Assembly (NCBI RefSeq): GCF_003114815.1
Contig: NZ_BFAZ01000009.1
Coordinates: 1,488,001-1,552,000, forward strand
Length of the DNA: 64,000 nucleotides
Direction: 5' to 3'
Source: Leptospira ellinghausenii
Lineage (GTDB): Bacteria > Spirochaetota > Leptospiria > Leptospirales > Leptospiraceae
Within the stretch, counting starts at the first letter, position 1, and each line of letters starts with the position of its first letter. The notes under the pieces were generated by a model, which was given only the letters and a program-made list of their open reading frames with translations, had not been told where the DNA came from and did not search any database. Positions 29,979 to 39,246 of this stretch are shown here, in pieces. A program made the translations under genes and the position numbers.

Positions 29979-30839
29979 TTGATTTCCAAGAAAGATTCAT
30001 TCTTATATCCAATCTGGGAAAAATTAGAATCTAATCTTTCCAAAGAATTTGCACTAAACGAATTAGCCTTTTTTTCTACCTATTCTCCTTGGCATTTTCA
30101 TCGATTGTTTTCTCGATTTCAGTCGGAAAATGTTAAGGACTATGTTAGGCGACTGCGTTTAGAAAAAGCTGCCTTTGAAATCAAAACCACCTCATATCCG
30201 ATTTTAGAGATTGCTTTAGAAACTGGATATACTAGCCAAGAGGCATTTACAAAAGCTTTCCGAAAGACCTTGGGAATTACTCCAGCCGCCTATAGAAAGA
30301 AATTCCAAACAAAACAAAGGAAATTTGATGGTTTACAAACATTAAAAATATTTGGGATTGAAAGAAAAGATATCAGTATAAAAAAGATCTCTTCGTTCCA
30401 TCTGCTTTACAAACGACATATCGGACCATACGAAGAGATGCCTGGATTTCCTAAGGATTTAACTTTTATACAACCATTTGAACAATATTTTTCCAAGCAC
30501 AATCAAGACGCCAAAGATCAAAAATGGATTGGCATTTCGCAGGACGACCCAGACATCACCGATCCAAATAAAATCAGATTTGATATTGGGATTCCTGTTT
30601 CTTCTCATACACAATGTCCTAACGGATTAGGGCTACAAATTGTACAGGGTGGCGAAAGGCTTCAAATTCGAGTTCGCCTGGCATATGAGAAACTTCCAAG
30701 AGTTTATGATGCAGTCATTAACGAATTTTTTCCACATTTTTACAGACGTTTGGCGAATGATGCTCCCTTTGAAGTTTATTTGAAACGGGAACCAAAAGAA
30801 ACTCCCATTACAGACCTTTATTTTGCGCTGAGAGATTGA
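29979..30839 (+). CDS. AraC family regulator with GyrI-like effector domain
   Basis: 286 aa. Two helix-turn-helix motifs of the AraC type occupy residues about 8-108 (ALNELAFFSTYSPWHFHRLF and the second motif ILEIALETGYTSQEAFTKAF), followed by a GyrI-like/SOUL-type ligand-binding domain (about 130-286) starting KISSFHLLYKRHIGPYEEM. This is the Rob/MarA-with-effector layout used for drug and small-molecule sensing. Start TTG at 29979. Cotranscribed with the upstream VOC gene, which suggests that the pair senses and neutralises the same compound (inference). Confidence 0.87.
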   Translation: MISKKDSFLYPIWEKLESNLSKEFALNELAFFSTYSPWHFHRLFSRFQSENVKDYVRRLRLEKAAFEIKTTSYPILEIALETGYTSQEAFTKAFRKTLGITPAAYRKKFQTKQRKFDGLQTLKIFGIERKDISIKKISSFHLLYKRHIGPYEEMPGFPKDLTFIQPFEQYFSKHNQDAKDQKWIGISQDDPDITDPNKIRFDIGIPVSSHTQCPNGLGLQIVQGGERLQIRVRLAYEKLPRVYDAVINEFFPHFYRRLANDAPFEVYLKREPKETPITDLYFALRD

Positions 30840-30912
30840 TCCGAATCTTTCTGAACACATCCAAAACATTGAACTTGGTTCAAATAATATCTCTGGTTCG
30901 GGAATTAATTAT

Positions 30913-30947
30913 TTGACACTCGTTCAAAAAAGACACCAAAATGTCTT
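30913..30947 (+). promoter_or_regulatory. Candidate promoter with small palindrome before the SGNH hydrolase gene
   Basis: A TTGACA -35 box (30913-30918) and CAAAAT (30937-30942) are 18 bp apart. The short palindrome AAGACA/TGTCTT (30930-30947) overlaps the -10 region and could be an operator or a 5' hairpin. Confidence 0.4.
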
Positions 30948-30990
30948 AATTGTTCAGATTATGTGAAAAATGTTCCGATTCGGAGGAAAT

Positions 30991-32256
30991 ATGAACACAA
31001 AAAAAACATTCGGTTTGGTGCTCGCTTTGGTATTTGCAGGATCTTTGTCCGCGCAAACACAAAGCCAGATGTTCCAAAAGGTTGGTGTGATTGGGGATTC
31101 CTTGAGCCAAGGATTCTTCGGTGTGACCGTTGAGAAAAAAACACAAGATTGGGCTTACCCAGTACTCGTATCAAAACAAGCAGGCGCCTCGGTATCTTAC
31201 AATGTTCTGAAAGGACCATTCGTTAACTTAGAGGATGTCCTTAAATGGGACTGCGGTGTTTTTTGTATTGCGGAAAGTATCATTGGGGGAAATCAGTCTA
31301 CCGTTTCCCTGCCAACTCATGCTGGTATCACTGGTGCGGAGTACACAACTGTTCTCAGAACTTCTGGTCAATGTGAAGACATCACTGCCACCAAACAAGA
31401 GAAAGAATGGTATTGGAAAGAATGGTATTGGTACACTTACCGTTGGGTGACTGTTGCTGATTGTAAGGAACCAGATAAGTTTCACCGATTCGGTTTACGT
31501 GATGCGGGTACACAAGCACAAGTCATGGAAAAAGTAAAACCAACTTTCCTTTTTGGTTCTGCTGGTGCTAACCACGTTCTTTGTACTGCACTTCATACTT
31601 CTACCGATTGTTTGGACGAAACACGATTCAAAAGAGACATTCGTGAATTTTTCCGTAGAATGGCTGCGATGGGAAGTTTGCAAGGTGGAGTAATCTTTAC
31701 TGTTCCAAATGTAACAGCAATTGCCTTCCTTGAAAGTTACAAAGATCCAAACGGTAGAGCAAACTATTCTGGACTCAAAGCATTTTTTAGAAATTCAGTT
31801 TCTGATCCGAACCAAGTATTGGATGCAAACGAAATAACAACCATTTCCAATTTCTTAAACATGTTGAACAATGAAATCAAAGCACAAGGAGCAACAATGC
31901 GTTTTGCAGTGGCTGACTTACGTGTGATCTTTGATGACATCAAAGAAAACGGAAGACCCATTCAAAGTGCTTCTGGATGGTCTCCAGGTAGTGCACGTGC
32001 TAACTGGCCAGTTCCCAACCAACCAGGTGTATTTGGTCTTGACGGAGTTCACCCGAACATGTATGGTCACTCATTGTTTGCAAACGAGTTAATCAAAGCG
32101 ATAAACACTCGTTATGGATTTACTATCCCACAAGTGAGTGAATACACTGCTTGGTATTACGATACACTGAACAGAAATCCAATTGATTTGAAAAAATTCT
32201 TAACTGAGAACATTTTTGGTCAGGCAATTTCTTGGGTAGTGTCTATCTTTACATAA
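30991..32256 (+). CDS. Exported SGNH/GDSL-family hydrolase
   Basis: 421 aa from the ATG at 30991, which is preceded by a good ribosome site (GGAGGAAAT); the upstream ATG at 30970 would add seven residues before the signal peptide. Signal peptide residues 1-20 (LVFAGSLSA). Block I with the nucleophile Ser is [14 protein letters not shown] near residues 30-43; the catalytic Asp/His pair is in [13 protein letters not shown] near 350-362. Such enzymes are lipases, esterases or carbohydrate deacetylases. A Trp/Tyr-rich insert ([16 protein letters not shown] near 140-156) is unusual and may be a substrate lid. Confidence 0.85.
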   Translation: MNTKKTFGLVLALVFAGSLSAQTQSQMFQKVGVIGDSLSQGFFGVTVEKKTQDWAYPVLVSKQAGASVSYNVLKGPFVNLEDVLKWDCGVFCIAESIIGGNQSTVSLPTHAGITGAEYTTVLRTSGQCEDITATKQEKEWYWKEWYWYTYRWVTVADCKEPDKFHRFGLRDAGTQAQVMEKVKPTFLFGSAGANHVLCTALHTSTDCLDETRFKRDIREFFRRMAAMGSLQGGVIFTVPNVTAIAFLESYKDPNGRANYSGLKAFFRNSVSDPNQVLDANEITTISNFLNMLNNEIKAQGATMRFAVADLRVIFDDIKENGRPIQSASGWSPGSARANWPVPNQPGVFGLDGVHPNMYGHSLFANELIKAINTRYGFTIPQVSEYTAWYYDTLNRNPIDLKKFLTENIFGQAISWVVSIFT

Positions 32257-32585
32257 GAGATTAGAAAGATAGGTAAACGGCCAGTTGGATTCGGCGTTAG
32301 CTGAGAGTCCTTTGGTCGTTTGCTTAGAAAAGAATCGATTGTATCAAAATACACTTTTTTATCCTTCCTTTCAAAATAACCTTTTAACCAGAGATCAATG
32401 ATCTTGATCTAGCAGCGGTTTGAAACTGAATCAAATCAAAACCAAATTTGTAAATGAAATATCCAAAAACTGGAAGCACCTCCTCTGATATTCCCTTCAA
32501 TAGAAGAAAAAATTTAAGTAACAATCTTTAGATCTGAATTTGGAATTTAAAAATGATTCGTCATATATACATACGGAGTCATCAT
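32257..32585. other. Intergenic region, about 330 bp
   Basis: No gene seen. A 10-bp RNA stem with two G-U pairs (GTAAACGGCC with GGTCGTTTGC, roughly 32273-32323) lies just after the hydrolase stop and may end its transcript, although no T run follows. The remainder is AT-rich and leads to the lipocalin gene. Confidence 0.4.
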
Positions 32586-33104
32586 ATGAAGAAGTTTTTT
32601 TTGTTATTATCTTTACTGTTTACTGGGTGTCTTTCAGTCCCTGAAGGTGTTTGTACCGTGAAGGGCTTTGAGCTTGAGAGGTATCTTGGGAAGTGGTACG
32701 AAATAGCAAGGCTTGACCACTCTTTTGAAAGGGGGCTTGTGGATGTCACCGCTGAATATGCAAAACGCGACGATGGCGGAGTAAAAGTCATTAACCGTGG
32801 ATATGATAAGCAAAAACTGGAATGGAAAGAAATTGAAGGAAAAGCCTTCTTTCAGGATACGCCTGATAAGGGTTTACTAAAAGTTTCCTTCTTTGGGCCG
32901 TTTTACGGGACCTACAATATTGTTGAACTTGATAAAACAAATTACGGTTATGCCCTTGTTTGTGGTCCCGACAGATCATATCTCTGGATCATGGCAAGGA
33001 CTCCAGAGATTTCGAAAAAAATCACCGACGACCTTATGGCTAAGGCATCCGCTCTTGGTTTTGATACTTCCAAGCTGATTTTTGTAGAGCATTCCAGAAA
33101 GTAA
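32586..33104 (+). CDS. blc: Bacterial lipocalin (Blc-type lipoprotein)
   Basis: 172 aa from the ATG at 32586, which has an ACGGAGT ribosome site 8 nt upstream; an upstream in-frame ATG would place 11 odd residues before the signal. Lipobox LLFTGC near residues 12-17. Lipocalin signatures: GKWYEIARLDHSFERGL (SCR1 GxW, about 33-49) and YGYALVCGPDRSYLWIMART (SCR2/3 region, about 122-141). Outer-membrane lipoproteins of this type bind lysophospholipids or fatty acids. Base use is somewhat more GC-rich than its surroundings, so acquisition by transfer is possible. Confidence 0.9.
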   Translation: MKKFFLLLSLLFTGCLSVPEGVCTVKGFELERYLGKWYEIARLDHSFERGLVDVTAEYAKRDDGGVKVINRGYDKQKLEWKEIEGKAFFQDTPDKGLLKVSFFGPFYGTYNIVELDKTNYGYALVCGPDRSYLWIMARTPEISKKITDDLMAKASALGFDTSKLIFVEHSRK

Positions 33105-33237
33105 GAATACAATGAATCCCTTTATGAGAGCTTTGTGAACGAACAATAGAGAAATTAATTTTGTTCAACTTCCCGCGCCTGTGATTGGAAAGGGAAAAAG
33201 AATTGTATAGATTCAAGGTAATTACTATTTCCCGACT

Positions 33238-34352
33238 TGCTTATGAAATGACAAAGGGTATGTTGATAATTAATTCACATCCCTTCCCTGAATCCGATAT
33301 GACTGAAAATGTTCCCTTCAATTCATCGACAAGTAATTTAACGAATTTGATTCCAAATCCGTTTCCAACTTCCCCCGCTGTCCCTATGGTTGAATTTACA
33401 TTGTCTGATAATACATTATTGATTTGTTCTGTTGTCTTTCCAATTCCAAAGTCTTTGACTCGTATGACAGCTGTTTGCGTTTCTGAATTCATGCTATCAT
33501 AATGAATCTGTATTTCAGTTTTCATCGGTGAAAACTTAATTGAATTCGAAACTAGGTTTCCTATCATTTGAAAGAATTTATTCTTAGGAATTTTCCTTTT
33601 ACATAAATTGGGATTTATGTTTACTCTGATGGTAACTTGTTTCGTTTGCGCCTGTGCATGAAATTAACTTAACAATTGTTCGGCAAATTCCTTTATCGTG
33701 ATATTATTGTTCAAGTTACCTTCATCCGTAAATTCGCTCATAAGATCATTCGCCAAATTCAATACGGAATCACTACTTTCCTTCATCAATTTCATGTTAG
33801 AAAAATATTCTGTCATGTATAAATCATCTTCTTGTTAGAGGATGATATCGGCTAATCCCGAAATACCACCGATGGGGCTACGAATGTCATGAGCTAACAT
33901 TTTATAATGTCTCAATAATTTGAGATTCTTTTCTGTCTTTAGATGAATGGTGTTTTTGTGTTTGATACGCTCCGTCACCTCTTTAGCGATGATTTCTAAA
34001 AGTATGATTTTATCTGGAGAAATTGAATTATCCTTTGTATCGATTACGCAGATGGAACCTACATTGTATCCTTATAAATCAATTGGAATTCCGTAATAGT
34101 ATTTAAAGTAAGGACTTTGAGTGACAAATCCTTTTTCTTTGAACCTTGGGTCCGACTTTAAGTCTTTCACCTCTAGATGTGAAACGCACCAATCAGATTG
34201 ATATGGGAAATGCGTGTTCCTGTGATCCCTGCAGCCAATTCCGTAAGCCCATTAAATTCCTCTTTTAAGGAAACATAATCTAAGCTTAATTCTGCTAAAT
34301 GGAGTAAGCGAGCGATTTCCTTTTCGGGAATGGTTTGCATGGATTGATTCAC
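33238..34352 (-). pseudogene. Decayed GAF-domain sensor histidine kinase
   Basis: Reading the minus strand from 34352 (GTG) or 34340 (ATG) gives a GAF domain (SLKEEFNGLTELAAG, ISHINLI), a HisKA segment with the phosphoacceptor context MLAHDIRSPIGGISG, and an HATPase with NLVSNSIKFSP, DFGIGK and GNGFGIKFV. It is broken by in-frame TAA codons at 34072-34074, 33835-33837 and 33664-33666, and by a frameshift near 34188-34195 where several GAF codons before the W-CVSHLEV segment seem deleted. Only the last 108 codons (33241-33567) remain as one open piece. In the HATPase the usual GTGLGL box reads GNGFGI. An intact PAS histidine kinase gene lies divergently next to it. Confidence 0.88.
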
Positions 34353-34466
34353 GTTTCAAAATAAACCAAAGAAACTTGGAAATAAATTATTAAAATTCTG
34401 ATTTTAGATTTCATTTGGATTTGACATTTCAATGATTTTCATCGAATTTATTGAATGATTCAAATA

Positions 34467-34499
34467 ATCACAGTATTTTTTCTTAAAAAATACTGTGAT
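34467..34499. repeat. 15-bp perfect inverted repeat with a 3-nt loop
   Basis: Arms ATCACAGTATTTTTT and AAAAAATACTGTGAT around CTT. In RNA this would be a long, AU-rich stem. No gene ends here on either strand, so a plain terminator role does not fit; a regulator site, an untranslated-leader structure or a short RNA terminator are options. Confidence 0.5.
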
Positions 34500-34522
34500 G
34501 TTTATCTCTTAATTGCTTTTCC

Positions 34523-34561
34523 AATCTGAAACGCCAATTTCGTCTTGGCAAAATTCAGATT
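34523..34561. repeat. Two-tier hairpin
   Basis: Outer arms AATCTGAA and TTCAGATT (8 bp) and inner arms GCCAA and TTGGC (5 bp) are nested with a small internal loop and a 7-nt apical loop. It lies 95 bp upstream of the PAS kinase start and only 23 bp from the other inverted repeat. Confidence 0.45.
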
Positions 34562-34655
34562 AGATTGTTTGTATTTTCATCGATCAAACCTAAGCTATCT
34601 TGTAAGTCTAATTGTCTTACTTTTTAAGAACCAACGATCATAAAAGGACTCAACG

Positions 34656-36851
34656 ATGGATATAAAATCAATCATTGAAAGAGCTGTAGATGAATCCATA
34701 AGTGCTATCGCGATTTCAGATCCACTTGGAAAGATTGTTTTTGTTAACAATGCATTTCTACGTTATTTGGGTTATACATCTAAAGAAGAAGTGTTAGGTA
34801 AATTTGCAAACGAGTTTTGGATACCCTCTGATGATCAAAAAAATTTGATCGATTCCCTTACAAAAACTGGTTCTTATATCGGAGAACTTGAAGCAATAAA
34901 AAAAAACAAATCAATATTGAAAGGTGTAGCCCAATTTAGCATTTCAAAATCTATATCTGATGAGATTCAATACATTATATTTAGCTTTTTAGAAAGTTCA
35001 CATCACAAAAGTATATCCGATTCGATTCACGAAACAGAAAATTATTATTCGCAGATACTGGATTCAATTTCTGATCTTATTTTCTGTAAAGACTCTAATT
35101 TCAAAATAACCTATGTGAACAAGGCATCCGCAGATTACTTTGGTATCAAAAAATCTGATCTTATAGGCACATATGATATTTCTGAAAACAAACAAGAATT
35201 CATTGAAGAATATCACAAAATAGATTCATTTGTTTTCCAAGATGGCAAACAAGTTACCATAGAAAAAGAACCTCATTTAGGTAAAGATGGTTTCGTTCGT
35301 TATTTTAATACCGTCAAAACTCCGATCCGAAATCAATATGGAACTATAAACGAACTTGTTGCCGTTGCAAGAGATATCACCGATTCTGAAGATATATTAG
35401 GAAAATTAAAATTAATCACAGAGATCACATCGGATTATATCTATACGGCAAAAATCATTGAAGGTGAAATCATTGCAGATTGGAGCTCAGGGAATCTCTC
35501 AAAAATTGTAGGCTATTCAGTTGAGGATATTCTAAATATTGGGGGATGGATCAAAATCATTCATCCGGATGACTTAGGTATTGTTGGAAATCGGGTTTCT
35601 GAAATTCTCCAAGGTCAGGTAGGTGTTTCAGAATACAGAGTTTTAGCAAAAAGCGGTGAAGTAGTTTGGATTCGAGATTATAGCAAGCCATTGTATGACG
35701 AGTTTGGTAAAGTATCCAAATTGATTGGAGCATCTAAAAATATTACGATTGAAAAGGAAGTTGAAACAAAGCTCAAAGAGAGTAACGAACGATTTAAAGC
35801 TTCTTTAGAAGCATCTCTTGAATCAATTTATTTTTTATCTGTTGTGAAAGACAATCATGGAACGATTATCGATTTCATTTTCAATGAAATGAATGAGAAA
35901 GGTTCAAAAAACTTAGGAGTCCCAAAAGAAGAACTAATTGGAAAAAGAATTTGTGAATTATATCCTATCAATTTAGAAAACGGGTTTTTTGAGCAGTATA
36001 AAGAAGTTTTTCTGACAAAACAACCACTAGAACAAGACTATACAATTCCCGATGGATACTATACGCCAGGTTATTTTCATCACATCGTTTTGCCTACTAC
36101 AGATGGGATTGTAATTTACAATCGAAATATATCAGACATTGTCGCAAAAAATAAAGAACTTGAATCGCTGGTTCAAGTTACAAATAGGCAGAATGAAAGG
36201 TTGCGAGAGTATACCTATATCACTTCTCATAACCTTAGAGCACCGATTGCAAATATACTTAGTTTGTGTAATTTACTGAAAGATGATCCTGGTGATCAAC
36301 TTTTAGTTCAGATGATCGAATCTTCCGCACAACAGTTGGATCACATGATGAAAAATTTAAATGAATTGCTAACAATTGAGAAAGATTCTAATTCGCTAGT
36401 AAAAAAAGAAATACAAGTTCAAAAAGAAATTCAAAATCTACTTTTGTTATATGTTTCTGATAAATCGCATCATACTAAAATTGATGTAATCATTCCAAAC
36501 GACTTATTTCTTCATACAATACCGGTTTATTTTGAAAGCATCATTAATAATGTTTTATCCAATGCATTTAAATATATATCTGATAAAAGTATTGGGTATA
36601 TCCGAATCGAAGCTAAAGAATCGGGAGAGTTTGTCATACTGATGATCACCGATAATGGAATTGGAATTGATTTGGAAAAATATCGAAACAAAATGTTTAA
36701 AATGAATTCTCGGTTCCATCCTAATATAGAAGGGAAGGGCATGGGTCTTTTTCTAACAAAATACCAAATCGAATCTTTGGGTGGTAAAATTGAAGTAGAG
36801 AGTCAAGTTGGAAAAGGCACGAGTTTTCAACTCTACTTTCCGAAAATGTAA
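34656..36851 (+). CDS. Multi-PAS sensor histidine kinase (soluble)
   Basis: 731 aa with no membrane segment. About four PAS domains occur in tandem (residues about 8-115, 125-245, 250-370 with the PAC-type IRDYSKPLYDEFG, and 380-495). The HisKA helix carries the phosphoacceptor in TSHNLRAPIAN (His near 524). The HATPase (about 610-731) has the N box NNVLSNAFKY, G1 DNGIGI and G2 GKGMGLFLTK. All catalytic boxes are intact. No response regulator is adjacent. PAS domains suggest a cytoplasmic redox or small-ligand input. The neighbouring pseudogene is another histidine kinase, but with GAF rather than PAS input, so it is not a simple duplicate. Confidence 0.92.
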   Translation: MDIKSIIERAVDESISAIAISDPLGKIVFVNNAFLRYLGYTSKEEVLGKFANEFWIPSDDQKNLIDSLTKTGSYIGELEAIKKNKSILKGVAQFSISKSISDEIQYIIFSFLESSHHKSISDSIHETENYYSQILDSISDLIFCKDSNFKITYVNKASADYFGIKKSDLIGTYDISENKQEFIEEYHKIDSFVFQDGKQVTIEKEPHLGKDGFVRYFNTVKTPIRNQYGTINELVAVARDITDSEDILGKLKLITEITSDYIYTAKIIEGEIIADWSSGNLSKIVGYSVEDILNIGGWIKIIHPDDLGIVGNRVSEILQGQVGVSEYRVLAKSGEVVWIRDYSKPLYDEFGKVSKLIGASKNITIEKEVETKLKESNERFKASLEASLESIYFLSVVKDNHGTIIDFIFNEMNEKGSKNLGVPKEELIGKRICELYPINLENGFFEQYKEVFLTKQPLEQDYTIPDGYYTPGYFHHIVLPTTDGIVIYNRNISDIVAKNKELESLVQVTNRQNERLREYTYITSHNLRAPIANILSLCNLLKDDPGDQLLVQMIESSAQQLDHMMKNLNELLTIEKDSNSLVKKEIQVQKEIQNLLLLYVSDKSHHTKIDVIIPNDLFLHTIPVYFESIINNVLSNAFKYISDKSIGYIRIEAKESGEFVILMITDNGIGIDLEKYRNKMFKMNSRFHPNIEGKGMGLFLTKYQIESLGGKIEVESQVGKGTSFQLYFPKM

Positions 36852-36944
36852 AGAGTTAGTGTTTGAAATGGTGCAGAAAACTTTTATTATTTCATCAGAA
36901 GCACAAACGGATAGTGTAATAAAATCAAATCAGAAATTTTCCAT

Positions 36945-37757
36945 TTAATCCGTTAAATCCACTTCTTCGAATGCCTCTGTTTGGTGGCGGAACATCCAAA
37001 GTTTACTTCCTGCATAAAAATTGATAAATCCATCTCTCATTTCAAATTGAGAAATTCGCCTGAGGAGTAAATTTTGTTCGTATTGCATCTCGGTTGGGAG
37101 GTCTATCACAACAATTCGACGTGTTGTGATGATGGTCACTTTGTCATAGAGGTTGGCAAAGGCACTGAGAGATTCTTGTTCGAGGCTGATGGTTTCCCAA
37201 TGGTTCGTATAACTGTTGTATAGGTAGAGTTTGCGGTCACTTGCTACTAGGGCCGCTTTGTGACCCATCGCAACTTGGTAACGTTCTTCGCCAAAGATAT
37301 GGCCCTTTTCCCATTCGGTACTTGAATTACTCACACCTAACAAGTTTTTTTGAGAGACGATGATACAAAGGTCACCGAAACATTTGGAATAACGAATGTG
37401 TTCCCCTCTTGTGGAATATGAGACTTCTGAAGAATCGGATAAAAATGCCTTAAAAGACAAATGGCCTTCCACAAAGTTAATGGTTGTTTGGAGATAAGGG
37501 TATGCTGTTTTATCGGTAGGCCAATTGGAAAATGCTGTGACATCTTGTTTTACAGGAACGGAAGGAACATGTAGATCCGGGTGTGGTCTTTGCGGTGGCC
37601 TCGGACGATTTTGGCCCACTGTGTCGATGTAGTAAATGTCTCCATCAAATTGATCGGGATTCGCAAAAAGAGAGGGAATGAATCCGATCGAAACGGAAAT
37701 CCCGATCAGGACAAAAACTATTTTTAGAGTCTGTTTTGAATGCGACCAAGAGAACAT
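36945..37757 (-). CDS. Membrane-anchored or exported protein of unknown function
   Basis: 270 aa with an N-terminal hydrophobic segment (about 11-32, FVLIGISVSIGFIPSLFA) that may be a signal peptide. It is followed by a Pro/Arg-rich stretch (RPRPPQRPHPDLHVP near 51-65) and a beta-rich region (75-265) with recurring short strands that read like a partial propeller. No family recognised. It lies 31 bp after the LOG gene in the same direction, so the two may be cotranscribed. Confidence 0.7.
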   Translation of the reverse strand: MFSWSHSKQTLKIVFVLIGISVSIGFIPSLFANPDQFDGDIYYIDTVGQNRPRPPQRPHPDLHVPSVPVKQDVTAFSNWPTDKTAYPYLQTTINFVEGHLSFKAFLSDSSEVSYSTRGEHIRYSKCFGDLCIIVSQKNLLGVSNSSTEWEKGHIFGEERYQVAMGHKAALVASDRKLYLYNSYTNHWETISLEQESLSAFANLYDKVTIITTRRIVVIDLPTEMQYEQNLLLRRISQFEMRDGFINFYAGSKLWMFRHQTEAFEEVDLTD

Positions 37758-37788
37758 AAACTTAGGTTTCCTTCCCGAAGAATCTTCA

Positions 37789-38379
37789 TTAAATGGTATC
37801 TTCCGACAACCATTTCTCTGTCTTAGACGGAGAATAGTTCTGCAAATGAGTGAGTAAGTCTTCGGTCTCCCTTAGGACAATCACGAGATCCATATTTTCC
37901 TTTTTTAAAAAACCAGAATCCACCATCGTATGGAACATTTGGACAAGTGAGTCATAAAACCCATTCCAATTCAATAATACAATGGGTTTGTTGTGAAGTC
38001 CCAGCTGTGACCAAGTGACCACTTCAAAAAACTCTTCCATGGTTCCAAAACCACCAGGTAACACAAGAAAAGCATCAGAACGTTCAAACATAATTTGTTT
38101 CCTTTCGTGCATCGATTCCACTTGGATGAGCTCTGAAAGTCCCAAATGTTCGATTTCCTTTCGTTTCAGAAACGTTGGGATCACACCAATGACCTTACCA
38201 TGGTTCTCCAAACATCCGTTCGCCACAGCTCCCATTAGTCCCACACTCGCACCACCATACACAATTCCCATTTGGTGTTTTGCAAGAATTTCACCCAAAT
38301 GGTAAGCTTCCTTGTGATAATAAGGGTCCAGGCCAGAAGAGGAACCACAGTAAATTGCGATGTTTTTTATCAGAGCCAT
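37789..38379 (-). CDS. LOG family protein (TIGR00730-type Rossmann fold)
   Basis: About 196 aa from the ATG at 38379; the longer frame from a TTG at 38415 adds 12 residues that are not conserved in the family. It begins with the standard AIYCGSSSG and carries the catalytic signature PGGFGTMEE near residues 107-115. LOG proteins are phosphoribohydrolases that cleave nucleoside 5'-monophosphates (cytokinin riboside monophosphates in plants and some bacteria). In a spirochaete the substrate is probably an ordinary nucleotide; unknown. Confidence 0.88.
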   Translation of the reverse strand: MALIKNIAIYCGSSSGLDPYYHKEAYHLGEILAKHQMGIVYGGASVGLMGAVANGCLENHGKVIGVIPTFLKRKEIEHLGLSELIQVESMHERKQIMFERSDAFLVLPGGFGTMEEFFEVVTWSQLGLHNKPIVLLNWNGFYDSLVQMFHTMVDSGFLKKENMDLVIVLRETEDLLTHLQNYSPSKTEKWLSEDTI

Positions 38380-38460
38380 CTGAAAGACAATATGTAAGTT
38401 CCATAGGAATTGCAAAGTGAAAACTGTATTTTAGAATCTGAAACTGGGAAAGGAGTAAGA

Positions 38461-39246
38461 TTATTTATTAAAACCGTAAAATGCTTTAGTCATAAATTCC
38501 CATTCAGGTGTGGCAAAAAATTCTCCTTGCGGTAAGGCAAACCAAGGGGAATTGGTTGTATCATTTTTTAAGATATGCATTTCCTGAGAAGGCATATAAC
38601 TCTGTGCTAACAAAAATAAGGTGTTTCCCTCTTTTGATTGGGCCTTGTCTACAACCATCACAACATGCCCTGGTGAACCTGCTTGTATCCATACATCCCC
38701 TGGTTCCAAATCTTGGAGTTGTTTTTTCTTAAGTTCTGATTTGAGTGAGATGGTTCCCGCATAATTATATATAAATTGTAAATAGGATTCGAACACATCG
38801 CGGTTTGTTCCTTTTTTTGCGAATCCTACTTTCCAACTGGTTTTATTTCCCTTCACAACCACTCGGTCACCTTTTGCAAATCTAGAAAAAGGAACTGACA
38901 TTCCATTGCTGATGGTAAATGTGATTTTCTCCCATTCCTTTCGCGAATACAAATACTCTGCACGAAGTTTCATCACCGCATCGGCACATTGGATGAGGTC
39001 TGTTCCCAGTAAGGGAAAATCTAACACAGCTTCATGGACTTGATTTTGTTTTTTAGTTCCATTGAACAAAAACACAGGGCTTCCTTTTGGTTTTAAAGGA
39101 AAGTTTTGCAGGTAAGTGGAAAAACTTTCTTTTGGATAACTTATTCGACTGTATCCGTTAGGTGGTTGGAAACGTTCTTGTATGGATTCCGAAAAAATAG
39201 ATGAAATCAGAAGAAAGAAGATAGAAAAACAGATTCCAAATCTCAA
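38461..39246 (-). CDS. DUF4846 exported protein
   Basis: About 261 aa from a TTG at 39246; an ATG at 39282 would start 40 nt inside the preceding alcohol dehydrogenase gene. With the TTG start, start and stop overlap by 4 nt (TTGA) and the protein opens directly with a signal peptide (FGICFSIFFLLISSIFS). The DUF4846 hallmarks are present: STYLQNFPLKP, QCADAVMKLRAEYLYSR, YAGTISLKSEL, PGDVWIQAGSPGHVVMVVD and LAQSYMPSQEMHIL. The conserved Cys and His in a PGD...GHVV context recall papain-like amidases, but catalysis is not established. Confidence 0.82.
   Translation of the reverse strand: MRFGICFSIFFLLISSIFSESIQERFQPPNGYSRISYPKESFSTYLQNFPLKPKGSPVFLFNGTKKQNQVHEAVLDFPLLGTDLIQCADAVMKLRAEYLYSRKEWEKITFTISNGMSVPFSRFAKGDRVVVKGNKTSWKVGFAKKGTNRDVFESYLQFIYNYAGTISLKSELKKKQLQDLEPGDVWIQAGSPGHVVMVVDKAQSKEGNTLFLLAQSYMPSQEMHILKNDTTNSPWFALPQGEFFATPEWEFMTKAFYGFNK

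Larger units (their letters stand above)
34353..34655. other. Divergent intergenic region with two strong inverted repeats
   Basis: 303 bp between the dead kinase (minus) and the live one (plus). Apart from the two hairpins listed separately it is AT-rich. A ribosome site (AAAAGGA) precedes the ATG at 34656. I see no small gene. Confidence 0.55.

Noticed and set aside
32271..32325. Riboswitch-like element after the SGNH hydrolase (a CTGAGAG word as in TPP elements)
   Set aside because: The rest of the TPP core is absent; only a weak hairpin is present.
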